This document shows, piece after piece, positions 31,662 to 40,924 of a stretch of 64,000 nucleotides of DNA. The notes under the pieces were generated by a model, which was not told the origin of the DNA, did no database searches, and saw only the letters and a program-made list of their open reading frames with translations. The position numbers were made by a program, and so were the translations under genes. Source of the DNA: Pseudohalioglobus sediminis (GTDB taxonomy: Bacteria > Pseudomonadota > Gammaproteobacteria > Pseudomonadales > Halieaceae). The DNA lies in NCBI RefSeq assembly GCF_008370495.1, contig NZ_VTUX01000005.1, forward strand, positions 62,001 through 126,000, read 5' to 3'. Numbering within the stretch: position 1 is the stretch's first letter; the number at the start of each line of letters is the position of its first letter.

Positions 31662-33815
31662 TTATAGTAATTGCAGATTAGCGTACTGCAGTACCAGCCA
31701 CTTACTGCCTTCGTTATCGAAATTGACTTCTACCCTGGCGCTGCTGCCACGACCTTCGAAGTTTAACACCGTACCTTCCCCGAAAATCTGGTGATAGACC
31801 CTCTGGCCAAGGCCCAACTCCGTGTCTGGCACGGTCGCCTGGGCAAAGCTGCTTACCGGCCGCGCCACCGTGGAATTCAAGCGCACCTCCTGCAACAACT
31901 CGGCGGGGATTTCCCGGATAAAGCGCGACGGTGTATTGAAGCTTTCGCTGCCGTGCAGGCGGCGGGACTCAGCGTAGGTTATCATCAGGCGCTCCATCGC
32001 ACGGGTGATCCCAACATAGCAAAGGCGGCGCTCTTCCTCGAGGCGGCCGGGCTCCTCCACCGACATGCGGTGCGGAAACAGGTTTTCTTCCATGCCGGCA
32101 AGAAATACCAGCGGGAACTCCAGGCCCTTGGCTGAGTGCAGCGTCATCAGTTGCACACTGTCTTCGTGCTCGTCAGCCTGGGCATCGCCGGCATCGAGCG
32201 CGGCATTATCGAGGAACTGCTGCAAGGGTGAGGCCTCGTCTGCATCGTCGGCAACAAACTGCTTGGCGGCACTGACCAGTTCCTCCAGGTTCTCGACCCG
32301 GGCCTGGCCTTTCTCGCCTTTTTCTTTCTGGTGGTAATCGATCAGGCCGGAATGCTGGATGCAGTGCTCGACCAGCTCTTCCAGGGCAAGTTCATCACTG
32401 CCTGAATCCAGCTCGTTGATCAGAACCCTGAATCCTTCCAGTGCGGACAGCGCCCGCGCCGGCAACAGTTTTTCCGTCACCACCGCTTCAATGGCCTGCC
32501 ACAGGGGTATCTCCCGGTTGCGGGCGCAATCGCGCACCACGTCCAGGGTCTTGCTGCCAATACCGCGCGGTGGCGTGTTGATAACCCGCTCCACGGCCGC
32601 ATCATCGCCGCGGCTTTGCAACAGGCGCAGGTAGGCCAGCGCGTTGCGAATCTCCAGGCGCTCGTAGAAGCGCTGGCCGCCATAAATGCGATAGGGCATA
32701 CCGGCACGAATCAGTGCCTCTTCCAGCACGCGGGACTGGGCATTGGAGCGATACAGGATCGCCACAGACGCGCGTGTCTGCCCGTCCTGGATCCACTGCT
32801 CTATCTGTTCGACTATAAAGCGGGCTTCATCGTGCTCATTAAAACCGGCGTACAGCGTTATCGGTTCGCCCTGCTCGCCTGAGGTCCACAACTCCTTGCC
32901 CAGACGACCAAAGTTAAACGCGATGACCCCGTTCGCGGCCTGCAGTATGGTCTGTGTAGAGCGGTAATTCTGCTCCAGGCGCACAGTGCGGGTGTCACTG
33001 AAATCATCGGCGAAGCGCTGGATGTTTTCTATTTTCGCCCCGCGCCAGCCATAGATGGACTGGTCGTCGTCACCGACGGCCATGACCGGGATGTGCTTGC
33101 CGGCCAGCACGCGCAGCCATGCATACTGTATCGTGTTGGTGTCCTGGAATTCGTCCACCAGAATTTGCCGGAAGCGACCCTGGTAGTGCGCGAGCACGTC
33201 AGGATTCTTCAGCCAGAGTTCATGCGCCCGCAGCAACAGCTCGGCAAAGTCCACCATGCCGCCGCGGTCACAGGCTTCCTCGTAGGCGCGATAAACCTGC
33301 AACATTACCTGTGCATACATGTCACCGTGCGGTGCCTCTATATGCCGTGAGCGCAGACCCTCGTCTTTCTGCGAATTGATATACCACATGGCCTGCTTGG
33401 GTGGCCAACGCCCCTCGTCCAGTTCGAGTTCGCGGCAGACCCGCTTGACCAGGCGCAGCTGGTCATCGCTGTCGAGTATCTGGAAATTCTGTGGCAAACC
33501 GGCTTCCTGCCAGTGCGCCTTCAACAGGCGATGCGCCAGGCCGTGAAAGGTGCCCACCCACATTCCGTGGCCCGGCACCTGTAACATCTCCTCGATGCGC
33601 GAGCGCATTTCCCGTGCCGCCTTGTTGGTAAACGTCACTGCGAGAATGGACCAGGGGGAGAAGCCCTCGGCGCGGATCAGCCAGGCGATACGATGCACCA
33701 GAACACGGGTCTTGCCACTGCCGGCGCCCGCCAGCACCAGCATGTTCTGACTTTCGGCCGCTACCGCATCGCGCTGGGCTTCGTTGAGGGGGGAGAGAAT
33801 ATCGGATACATCCAT
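31662..33815 (-). CDS. uvrD: DNA helicase II UvrD
   Basis: Superfamily 1 3'-5' helicase for nucleotide excision and mismatch repair. 717 residues. Walker A VLAGAGSGKTRVLVHRI near residue 28-44, motif Ia AVTFTNKAAREMRSRI, Walker B LVDEFQDTN, motif III VGDDDQSIYGWRGA, and the motif VI region RLCYVGITRAMERL. The C-terminal tail (VYHQIFGEGTVLNFEG) is the UvrD Tudor-like RNA polymerase-binding domain. 15 bp upstream of dctP on the same strand. Confidence 0.96.
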   Translation of the reverse strand: MDVSDILSPLNEAQRDAVAAESQNMLVLAGAGSGKTRVLVHRIAWLIRAEGFSPWSILAVTFTNKAAREMRSRIEEMLQVPGHGMWVGTFHGLAHRLLKAHWQEAGLPQNFQILDSDDQLRLVKRVCRELELDEGRWPPKQAMWYINSQKDEGLRSRHIEAPHGDMYAQVMLQVYRAYEEACDRGGMVDFAELLLRAHELWLKNPDVLAHYQGRFRQILVDEFQDTNTIQYAWLRVLAGKHIPVMAVGDDDQSIYGWRGAKIENIQRFADDFSDTRTVRLEQNYRSTQTILQAANGVIAFNFGRLGKELWTSGEQGEPITLYAGFNEHDEARFIVEQIEQWIQDGQTRASVAILYRSNAQSRVLEEALIRAGMPYRIYGGQRFYERLEIRNALAYLRLLQSRGDDAAVERVINTPPRGIGSKTLDVVRDCARNREIPLWQAIEAVVTEKLLPARALSALEGFRVLINELDSGSDELALEELVEHCIQHSGLIDYHQKEKGEKGQARVENLEELVSAAKQFVADDADEASPLQQFLDNAALDAGDAQADEHEDSVQLMTLHSAKGLEFPLVFLAGMEENLFPHRMSVEEPGRLEEERRLCYVGITRAMERLMITYAESRRLHGSESFNTPSRFIREIPAELLQEVRLNSTVARPVSSFAQATVPDTELGLGQRVYHQIFGEGTVLNFEGRGSSARVEVNFDNEGSKWLVLQYANLQLL

Positions 33816-33986
33816 CGCGGTATTTTAACCGAGTGCCCGCGTACCTCGCTCGATTTTTTACACGCGGGCGATGAGGCGACCCGGTCTGGCGGATACAGGC
33901 AATAATCTACCCGCATCAGTACGACAAAAGCCCTGCGGGTTTGCTACTATCGGCCGCTGAAGGGGCAGATAACGCGGTAGCGAATA

Positions 33987-35180
33987 ATGAAAGACAGGGA
34001 CGACGACAAGCCGGGCAAGGGCACCGGGCACGCAGCCGATGACGACGACCTGGCCGGACGCCGGCGAGAGAGCCTGTTCACCGACTTCGACGACGAGGAG
34101 GAGTTCGAGGAGTCCGATCGCGACAGCGATTTCGACGCCATGTACACCGAGATCGAAGAGGAAGAAGAAGCCGACCTGGACATCACCGACGACACCGATG
34201 ATGAGTGGGGTCCGGTCGACGATGACCTGGACGATGAATCTGACGATGACTATGAAGACAGCTCGCCCTGGGACCCGGATGCCGCCACGCAGGCAAAGGC
34301 AGGCCGGCGGGATGACGAGCCGGACCTGTGGGATACGGACCTGAACCCGCGGGGCTCGTTTGACGATGACCCACCCGAGGAAAACCCGGAGCCGGTGCCC
34401 CTGCCACCCGTGAGCAGGCGCAGCACGCTCGACCGGGCCGAGCCCTGGGAAGACGTCGAGGAAGAGGAAGAATACGAGGAAGAGGAAGAACGCGAACTGA
34501 ATATCTCCCTCGGCATGATCGTGGTGGCGGTATTTGCCCTGATACTGCTGGGTGCTGGCGGGTACGGCATTGTCGAGGAGCGCGCCAACCTGCAGGAGGA
34601 GATTAGACGCCTGCAGGCCGACCTCGCCACATCAGCACCGCCCGCCGAGGTAAAGGAAACGCTGTATGCTGCTGCAGCAGCCAATGAGCGCAACGCCAGG
34701 CTGCAGGAACAGGTGCAGGAGCTGGGCCGGGAGAATCGCAGCCTGCAGGCGATCATATCGGGGCTGGAATCACAGCTGACAGCGCAACAGGTGGCACTCG
34801 AGAAGCAGGTTGAGAAGGCCGCACCTGCCCCTGAGCCAGCACCCAAAAAGGCCGCGCCAGCACCGCAGCCGGTGGCGGAAAAACCCGCACCCAGGGCCAG
34901 CGTAGCGCCGGCACCCGTGGCTAAAACCACCGAGACCGCCGCCAGCGGATGGTTTGTGAACTTCAGTTCCTACAGCCAGCGCGGCGCGGCAGACACCTGG
35001 GCCGGCAAGCTCAAACCGCAACAGGGCCGGGTCGTGGTCGCCGCCGCACAAAGCAACGGCAAGAATGTTTATCGCGTGCGCGTGATCAATCTGCCCGACA
35101 AGGCAGCGGCAGAAACTGTGGCAGCCCAATTGCAACGGGATTTCAAAACCGGCAAGCTCTGGGTAGGACGTGCTGACTGA
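33987..35180 (+). CDS. Acidic single-pass membrane protein with C-terminal SPOR domain
   Basis: 397 residues. Residues 1-165 are extremely acidic and low in complexity (Asp/Glu runs), cytoplasmic by the positive-outside-poor topology. A membrane helix lies at ~172-195 (LGMIVVAVFALILLGAGGYG), followed by a coiled coil, an Ala/Pro/Lys-rich stretch, and a terminal SPOR-like domain beginning GWFVNFSSYSQRGAADTWAGKL. SPOR domains bind denuded peptidoglycan at division sites, so a septal role is inferred. No gene name can be assigned. Confidence 0.8.
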   Translation: MKDRDDDKPGKGTGHAADDDDLAGRRRESLFTDFDDEEEFEESDRDSDFDAMYTEIEEEEEADLDITDDTDDEWGPVDDDLDDESDDDYEDSSPWDPDAATQAKAGRRDDEPDLWDTDLNPRGSFDDDPPEENPEPVPLPPVSRRSTLDRAEPWEDVEEEEEYEEEEERELNISLGMIVVAVFALILLGAGGYGIVEERANLQEEIRRLQADLATSAPPAEVKETLYAAAAANERNARLQEQVQELGRENRSLQAIISGLESQLTAQQVALEKQVEKAAPAPEPAPKKAAPAPQPVAEKPAPRASVAPAPVAKTTETAASGWFVNFSSYSQRGAADTWAGKLKPQQGRVVVAAAQSNGKNVYRVRVINLPDKAAAETVAAQLQRDFKTGKLWVGRAD

Positions 35181-35247
35181 CTTGGCAGCACCGGACTTGC
35201 CTGCTAATGTTTTTGTTTGTGACAGATTGGTGACAGGAAACCAAGAT

Positions 35248-35607
35248 ATGAAAGCTATCAAGTACTTCTCCCTGGCGCTCGCCATCGGCAGCACCAACGC
35301 ATTTGCCGGCGACTGTGTCGCGCCCGCGGCACCCGAGCTTCCCGACGGAGCAAGCTCCAGCATGGAAGACATGCTGGCGGGCCAGAAAGCAGTGAAAACC
35401 TTCCAGACTGCCAACCTGGAATACATGAAGTGCCTGGAGCCGGCATTGGCAGAAGCCGAAGCCGCGGTGAAGGCCGGTGAAGAAGGCGCAGCAGAGGCCT
35501 ACCAGAGCGCCCAGGACACCTACAACGCTGCGGTTTCCGCCGAAGAAGCGGTGGCAGGGCAATTCAATACGGAAATCCGCGAGTACAAGGCGGCCAATCC
35601 GCAGTAG
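35248..35607 (+). CDS. Small secreted alanine/glutamate-rich protein, function unknown
   Basis: 119 residues from ATG 35248, with a signal peptide ending ...TNAFA before GDCVAPAAPELPDG. The mature part is helical and rich in Ala and Glu, with one Cys near its start and one in EYMKCLEP, which could form a disulfide. Family not recognised beyond a generic periplasmic helical protein. Starts 67 bp after the SPOR protein. Confidence 0.72.
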   Translation: MKAIKYFSLALAIGSTNAFAGDCVAPAAPELPDGASSSMEDMLAGQKAVKTFQTANLEYMKCLEPALAEAEAAVKAGEEGAAEAYQSAQDTYNAAVSAEEAVAGQFNTEIREYKAANPQ

Positions 35608-35633
35608 CCACAAAGGCAGCGCTCTCTGCCTGC

Positions 35634-36032
35634 CTAAGCGGCCCCTGCATACAGGGGTCCCCAGGGTGAGTGGGTGAGCGCCACAGCAAAAATGTACGCG
35701 GCAATACACAGCGCCGCTATGTACGCGAGCGCGCGTCCGCGCCGACTGCTGCCGAACCTCAGTGCCACCATCCCCATAGCGATGTAACACAGCAGCGCCA
35801 GGATCTTGGCGCTTACCCAATCCAGTTGCAGTGGTGATACACCCCAGAGCCACAGCATACCCAGCGCAGAGCCCAGCAGGACGGTATCTACAGTGTGCGG
35901 CGCAACGCGTGCCCAGCGTGTCAGTCGCAAGGGATTGTCATTCAGGGCCCAGTAGCCCCGCAGGGCAAAGCCGAGAACGGAAATCAGCGCACAGGTCACG
36001 TGCAAGGTTTTTAGCAGGGTAAAGGCGGTCAT
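35634..36032 (-). CDS. SirB family membrane protein
   Basis: 132 residues with about four membrane helices. The N-terminus TAFTLLKTLHVTCALISVLGFALRG and VAPHTVDTVLLGSAL are typical of SirB (misleadingly named invasion gene expression up-regulator). Molecular function unknown. Convergent with the secreted protein upstream; 26 bp between stops. Confidence 0.85.
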   Translation of the reverse strand: MTAFTLLKTLHVTCALISVLGFALRGYWALNDNPLRLTRWARVAPHTVDTVLLGSALGMLWLWGVSPLQLDWVSAKILALLCYIAMGMVALRFGSSRRGRALAYIAALCIAAYIFAVALTHSPWGPLYAGAA

Positions 36033-36226
36033 GGCGCCAGTTTAACAGCGCTTTATCGAGCCTGACGTCCGGTAAAGCAACTGCCGGCCCCAAAAGGTGA
36101 TAAAGGGCCACTTTCATATACGGTCTGGAAGGGTACAGCAAACCCTTATTTTCCCTAGTTTGTACTGGCCGCGTTCGTTTCACGCTTGATATAGTCGCGC
36201 TGTCAAGAATCGAGAGCTGTATTGAT

Positions 36227-38086
36227 ATGTTACGCCGTTTCCGCCTGTTACCCCTTGTTTGTGTCCTGGTGTTGAGCGCCTGTCGCATGCCGGTAGAGAT
36301 CTCCGGCAAAGGTTTCGTATTCGGTGAACAGGCCCGCGCCGTCTATGTTGACGGCTATATGTTCGACATCGAAGAGGACTTTGAGGAAGTGTTCTGGCCG
36401 GTGCCGGCGCCGGGGCACAGTTTCAGTGGCTGGACGCAGATCTGCAATCGCACTTATGGTCCCTGTGAACTGGCGCTGACACGCAAGTTCTGGCAGGAGG
36501 ATGTGGAGATTCCCCTGGCAACCCGCTTTCGACCAGACTACCGGGGGCCACTGAGCCTCGTTGACTATGACCTGTACTGGAATGCCGCCACACGCACCCT
36601 GAGCATCCCCGTGAGCAGCCTTGTCGTGGATGGTGTCCACGCGGACGACGAGCCACGGCTGTTCATGGCCAGCATGGATATGGAAGACGTCATTCCTGCC
36701 AGGCGAGTGGGCAGCGATTACCGGTTCCAGATACAGAACAATACCTACAGCGTCGACGACTACTGGCTGTTTGTCTCGGCCACCGACAGCGACGGCGTGA
36801 TCGCCAGTATCTCTATCGAGTTCGGCCTGGATGAGCAGATCAGGCAAGACGAATTGAAGCCTCACAGCAAGCGCTCACCCTATGCTGATGTGCTCTCCCG
36901 TTGCGTCAGCGCCAACAACCCTTTCGAACTGTGTACGCTGGAAACCCTGCCCTTCCTCGGCAGCGAGTCCACAAACCCCAGTGTCTCTGACGTGTTGCAA
37001 CGCACGGTGGTTACCCACGGCTGGATGGGGCTGCGTTTTGCCGAAGTGCTGAATCGGCTGCCACCGGATATGCTGAAACTGTTTCGCGGTGTTACCGCAG
37101 TGGTGATCAGTTCGCGCGTGCGCCCCGCCTTCTACATCGCGACGTCCGGAGCCATTTACCTGGACCCGCAAGACCTCTGGTTGAACCCCACAGAGCGCGC
37201 AACAATCAACTGGGAACCGGACTATCGCAGTGGCTTCGGCAGTGCATTGGGTTTCATTTCCGCCGATGTCTATGTCGACGGCAACCAGTTGGCCTGGTTC
37301 TACTCATCCCAGTATGAAGAGTGGGAAAGCCGGCGCGTAAGCGACATCGTGCGCCCGCTGGCCAACCTGCTGATCCACGAGCTCACCCACGCCAATGACG
37401 CCATGCCGCCCGCGTTCCTGCCGCTGGTGTCGTCTGAAGAGACGCCGCTGGATGCGATCTTCCGTTTTGATGCAAATGCCGCCAGTACGCTGCTGGCAAA
37501 TACCATGCCCCTGCGTTCGGAACTGCTCGCCGAGCTGGGTAAGGTGCTGTTCCAGGGCTTTCCGGCCAGTGCGCTCATACAATCGCTGACACCGAGAGCG
37601 GTTGGCCTGGAATTTGCCGCCGACGATGCCAACGCCCTGTATGGCTATTCAACCAGCTATGAAGACACTGCCATGCTGGTGGAGGAAGTACTGACCCGCT
37701 ATTACTTCGGTGTAGATCGCGTGGCCTCTTTCCTCGAGGTGCCGGCATCGGAAGAACCTTCGTGCACCGAGTTTACGGTGCGCTGGGGTGTGCGCAATCG
37801 TGTGGCCACGCCCCGCGTGCGGGCCAGGGCGGAGCTTGTGTTAAGGGAAATTCTCGATGAGGCGGATGTCTCCACCTACCTGGATTCGGTGCCTGACACC
37901 GAGGCCTTGCAGCGCGGCATCGGCCTGTGTGAAAGCCTGCCGCGGCTGCCCAGCGTGAACGCGGCACCTCCGGGCAAGTTCATATCCCCTGCGGAACTCG
38001 CGCGCGTGCGCGCTATACAGGTCGACACGCACCGCAAGATGCGCGGTCAGGTCGGCCGGGGCCGCATTGTTCGCGACGTGCGCTAG
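36227..38086 (+). CDS. Large lipoprotein with HExxH metallopeptidase-like motif, function unknown
   Basis: 619 residues. The N-terminal LLPLVCVLVLSAC is a lipoprotein signal with Cys at residue 18. The middle holds LLIHELTHANDAMPP near residue 385, an HExxH zinc-protease-type motif in a hydrophobic context, and further acidic residues downstream (EFAADDANALYGY) resemble the third-ligand E..xxD of minimal gluzincins. No characterised family recognised. Catalytic activity is a motif-based inference. Its TAG stop overlaps the convergent TonB receptor stop in the tetramer CTAG. Confidence 0.7.
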   Translation: MLRRFRLLPLVCVLVLSACRMPVEISGKGFVFGEQARAVYVDGYMFDIEEDFEEVFWPVPAPGHSFSGWTQICNRTYGPCELALTRKFWQEDVEIPLATRFRPDYRGPLSLVDYDLYWNAATRTLSIPVSSLVVDGVHADDEPRLFMASMDMEDVIPARRVGSDYRFQIQNNTYSVDDYWLFVSATDSDGVIASISIEFGLDEQIRQDELKPHSKRSPYADVLSRCVSANNPFELCTLETLPFLGSESTNPSVSDVLQRTVVTHGWMGLRFAEVLNRLPPDMLKLFRGVTAVVISSRVRPAFYIATSGAIYLDPQDLWLNPTERATINWEPDYRSGFGSALGFISADVYVDGNQLAWFYSSQYEEWESRRVSDIVRPLANLLIHELTHANDAMPPAFLPLVSSEETPLDAIFRFDANAASTLLANTMPLRSELLAELGKVLFQGFPASALIQSLTPRAVGLEFAADDANALYGYSTSYEDTAMLVEEVLTRYYFGVDRVASFLEVPASEEPSCTEFTVRWGVRNRVATPRVRARAELVLREILDEADVSTYLDSVPDTEALQRGIGLCESLPRLPSVNAAPPGKFISPAELARVRAIQVDTHRKMRGQVGRGRIVRDVR

Positions 38087-40242
38087 AAGCGGTAACGGCC
38101 CTGCACAGCCAGGGTGCGCGGGCGGCTCACGCTGCCAATCGTGGTGCTGCCCGCTGGCAGCACCTGGCCGCCAAAGAATGGGAAGTCGAAACCAAAGGAA
38201 CTCGATTCATCCAGCAGGTTGCGACCTATCAGCGCCACCTCCCAGCGGCCATCCGGACGTCCCAGGCCCAGTCGCAGATCGAGCAGGGTGAGGGCGTTGT
38301 CCGGGCTGGTTTCCAGGCGCTGCTGGAATTGCTCGTCGCGGTAATTGAGTGCGCCCTCCAGCCGCCACGCCAGCCCCCAGGCCTGCACGGGCAGCAGCCA
38401 TGACACATCCGCGGATGCAGACCACTCCGGTGCGTAGGGCAGGCGCAGGTCGGTATCTTTCTCGCGCGCATCGGCATAGGTCGCACTCGCACCCAGCTCA
38501 AGGCCCGGCGAAACCAGCCATCGCGTTTCCAGCTCCACCCCGCGACTGCGTGCGGGCACGGTGGATGTCAGGAAGCCTGTGCCAACGAATGAGACGACCT
38601 GGAAATCATCTATATCAGTGTGATACAGCGCCGCGTTGAGCAGGCCCTTGCCCTGCCCCAGGCGCCATTTCACCCCCAGTTCCAGCGTCTCTGCCTTTTC
38701 GGTTTCAAACTCTGCGTCTTCCGGCCTTGCCACGTTGTTGGTAAAGCCGCCGCTCTTGCTGCCGGACGCCCAGGAGGCATATTGGGTCAGTCCATCGGAC
38801 CAGTCGAATTGCAGGCTGACCGAGCCATCGAGGTTGTGCTCCGACCGGTGCAGGTCAGTGGGCGCTACCTCGGGACTGAACAGGTTGGCAAGAATGTCTG
38901 CTGCTGGTCCCCCACTGCGCAGCCGCTCTCGCCCCCACAGGGCGTCCTTGTCTTCCTCCGTGTACCGCAGTCCCAGTGCCAGTTGCCAGTTCGCGCCCAG
39001 GTAAACGTCGGCCTTGCCGAAGGTGGACAATATCCTGGTGTCCTGCTGGTAGGTCAGCAGGCTGGAGGAATCCACGGGCAGCGGCCCGATCGTGAACGGC
39101 GGCGGGAAGGAAGAGTCGGTGATGTTGGCGTAATCAAGGTCACTGTCGTGGTAGTAAACGCCCACTATGTAGTCCAGTTTATCGCCAACGGGTGACGCAA
39201 TACGCAGCTCCTGGGTGAACTGCTCATAGTCACTGGAAAAAATCGAAGTCAGGTAGTCTACGGAAAGAAAATCGGTATCCGTCAGGCGGTCGTTGTCGAA
39301 CATGGACCAGCCGGTCAACAGGGTCAGCGTGTGCCCGCCCAGCAGCTGCTCATATTGTGCCAGCGCGCGCCGTGAGGTCTGTTCATCATCGGCATCACCC
39401 GCGCTGCTGTAGGAAGTAAACGCGTTTTTATTTCCATCGAGGCCGATATCCGCGGTGGGGTCCATGGCCTGCATGAAGCCCAGGGTATCCGCGTCGGGCT
39501 GGAAGGTATCGCCACGAATGCGCAGATCGTCGTACTCGAAACTCAGATCCAACAAACCGGTCTCCAGCACGTCATAGCGGGCGGAGAGGCGCAGCGTATT
39601 CTGCTCGCGCTCCGGCACTTCGTTACCCGTGGCCCGGTTGTCGACGTAGCCCCCCTCGTCAACGGCATTGAAAGCCAGGCGATACGCACCGAAGGCGGTG
39701 GGCATATTGAGCGCGCCGGAGAGGTAAGCGCTGTCAAACCGGGTTTCGTAGTCGCCCTGGATGTAGCCGGACCACTCCTCTCCAGGGCGACGGGTGACAA
39801 TACTCAGGGCACCGAGGCTGGTGTTCTTGCCAAGCAGCGTATTCTGCGTGCCCTTGATCACTTCGACACGCTCAATATCGAACAGGGCGCTCTGGAAATC
39901 GCGCACGCGACCGCTCCAAACCCCATCGATAAACAGCCCCACCGACTGGTCCAGGCTCTCACTGGCTGAACCCGTGCCCAGCCCGCGCATGGTGACCTGT
40001 GCGAGATTCTGCGGTGTGGGTTGAATAACCAGGCCCGGCACAGAATCGGCGAGGTCAGCGGTGTTTCGAATCGAGAAGTTGTCGATGGTCTCCGCGCTGA
40101 CCACGTTAATGGTCACCGGGATATCCTGCACGTTCTGCTCCCGTTTCTGCGCCGTGACCAGCACCTCCTCCAGAACGGATTCCCTGGCCAACCCGGACCC
40201 GGCCACAAAACACAGGGTCAGGCCACAAACAGCTTTGTTCAA
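38083..40242 (-). CDS. TonB-dependent outer-membrane receptor
   Basis: Imports a large or scarce ligand across the outer membrane with TonB energy. About 719 residues, ending in aromatic F (LAVQGRYRF) as expected for BAM-inserted barrels. The plug (ETIDNFSIRNTADLADSVPGL, GLFIDGVWSGR, ERVEVIKGTQNTLLGKN) precedes a beta-barrel. I prefer the TTG at 40242 because it opens a clean signal peptide (NKAVCGLTLCFVAGSGLA) with AAGGG upstream; a GTG at 40296 is the alternative. Ligand unknown; the SBV-type plug resembles receptors of the marine Caulobacter/Sphingomonas type. Its upstream region ends at the transposon left end. Confidence 0.9.
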   Translation of the reverse strand: MNKAVCGLTLCFVAGSGLARESVLEEVLVTAQKREQNVQDIPVTINVVSAETIDNFSIRNTADLADSVPGLVIQPTPQNLAQVTMRGLGTGSASESLDQSVGLFIDGVWSGRVRDFQSALFDIERVEVIKGTQNTLLGKNTSLGALSIVTRRPGEEWSGYIQGDYETRFDSAYLSGALNMPTAFGAYRLAFNAVDEGGYVDNRATGNEVPEREQNTLRLSARYDVLETGLLDLSFEYDDLRIRGDTFQPDADTLGFMQAMDPTADIGLDGNKNAFTSYSSAGDADDEQTSRRALAQYEQLLGGHTLTLLTGWSMFDNDRLTDTDFLSVDYLTSIFSSDYEQFTQELRIASPVGDKLDYIVGVYYHDSDLDYANITDSSFPPPFTIGPLPVDSSSLLTYQQDTRILSTFGKADVYLGANWQLALGLRYTEEDKDALWGRERLRSGGPAADILANLFSPEVAPTDLHRSEHNLDGSVSLQFDWSDGLTQYASWASGSKSGGFTNNVARPEDAEFETEKAETLELGVKWRLGQGKGLLNAALYHTDIDDFQVVSFVGTGFLTSTVPARSRGVELETRWLVSPGLELGASATYADAREKDTDLRLPYAPEWSASADVSWLLPVQAWGLAWRLEGALNYRDEQFQQRLETSPDNALTLLDLRLGLGRPDGRWEVALIGRNLLDESSSFGFDFPFFGGQVLPAGSTTIGSVSRPRTLAVQGRYRF

Positions 40243-40362
40243 CGCTCGGTTGCCCTTATGAAAAACTTGAATTGAAATTGCCCGTCTCGCGGGCACAGCA
40301 CCAGAATCATACTCTATCGCAGCATCTCCGCCGCGGATTTTTTAGCCTACGAATAAGGCTGG

Positions 40363-40456
40363 TGTGCACGCAAAATAATTGGTAACTGCAAGCGAAAATA
40401 ATTAGTACACATTCAAGATATCAATCATTAACAAAACACGAAAAAATTAACACATC
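40363..40456 (+). repeat. Tn7-L-like left end with three TnsB-site-like repeats
   Basis: Begins TGTGCACG. Repeats: CAAAATAATTGGTAACT (within 40369-40388), GAAAATAATTAGTACAC (within 40392-40411) and GAAAAAATTAACACAT (within 40437-40456). The first closely resembles the Tn7-L TnsB site, known to read ACAAAATAGTTGGGAACT. Three spaced sites is also the Tn7-L number. Confidence 0.82.
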
Positions 40457-40605
40457 TTGATCGCATTATCCGGTTACAAGGTCATCAGTATGTATTGCCG
40501 CTTCGATACACGATCAGAATCAATCAGAATTAGACTCCGAAGCAGAGTTACGGTTTCGCGTACTCCCGCCGCCGACCAGCGACGGAAATACTGTGTATTC
40601 GCCCT

Positions 40606-40829
40606 CTATTTTGGCGAGTATTTGAACTTCTGACCGCCAACTGCGGCTGAATACATCAATCCACCCTTTGCCACAGTGAGGACAGCAATACCATTAGCAT
40701 ATCCAGCAGCAGTAGCGGCGCTATCAGCGTTCCCACTGGCACTTAATGAAGCCCCCCATCAACCGAGGCACCTGCGGATGCACCAGCAGTGATGGCTACC
40801 GCCCGCCGAAACCTCTGCGCGAATTTTCC
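40606..40829 (-). pseudogene. Fragment of a secreted Ala/Gly-rich protein with a frameshift
   Basis: Minus-strand reading gives FAQRFRRAVAITAGASAG, then after a six-G run a shifted frame continues LSASGNADSAATAAGY and ends VAKGGLMYSAAVGGQKFKY before a stop at 40606-40608. The two halves read as one protein if one base is lost or gained in the G run. There is no start codon in the first half; a stop precedes it. I do not recognise the family. It lies between the transposon left end and the phosphopantetheinyl transferase; the other parts of 40457-40924 show nothing. Confidence 0.45.
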
Positions 40830-40924
40830 TTATTCACAAAACTACTTTCTTTAGGCCTATGATGTGTCAGATAAATTCCCGTAGATAGGTGATCACTACA
40901 GGCACCGATACCAACTGCCCCTTT

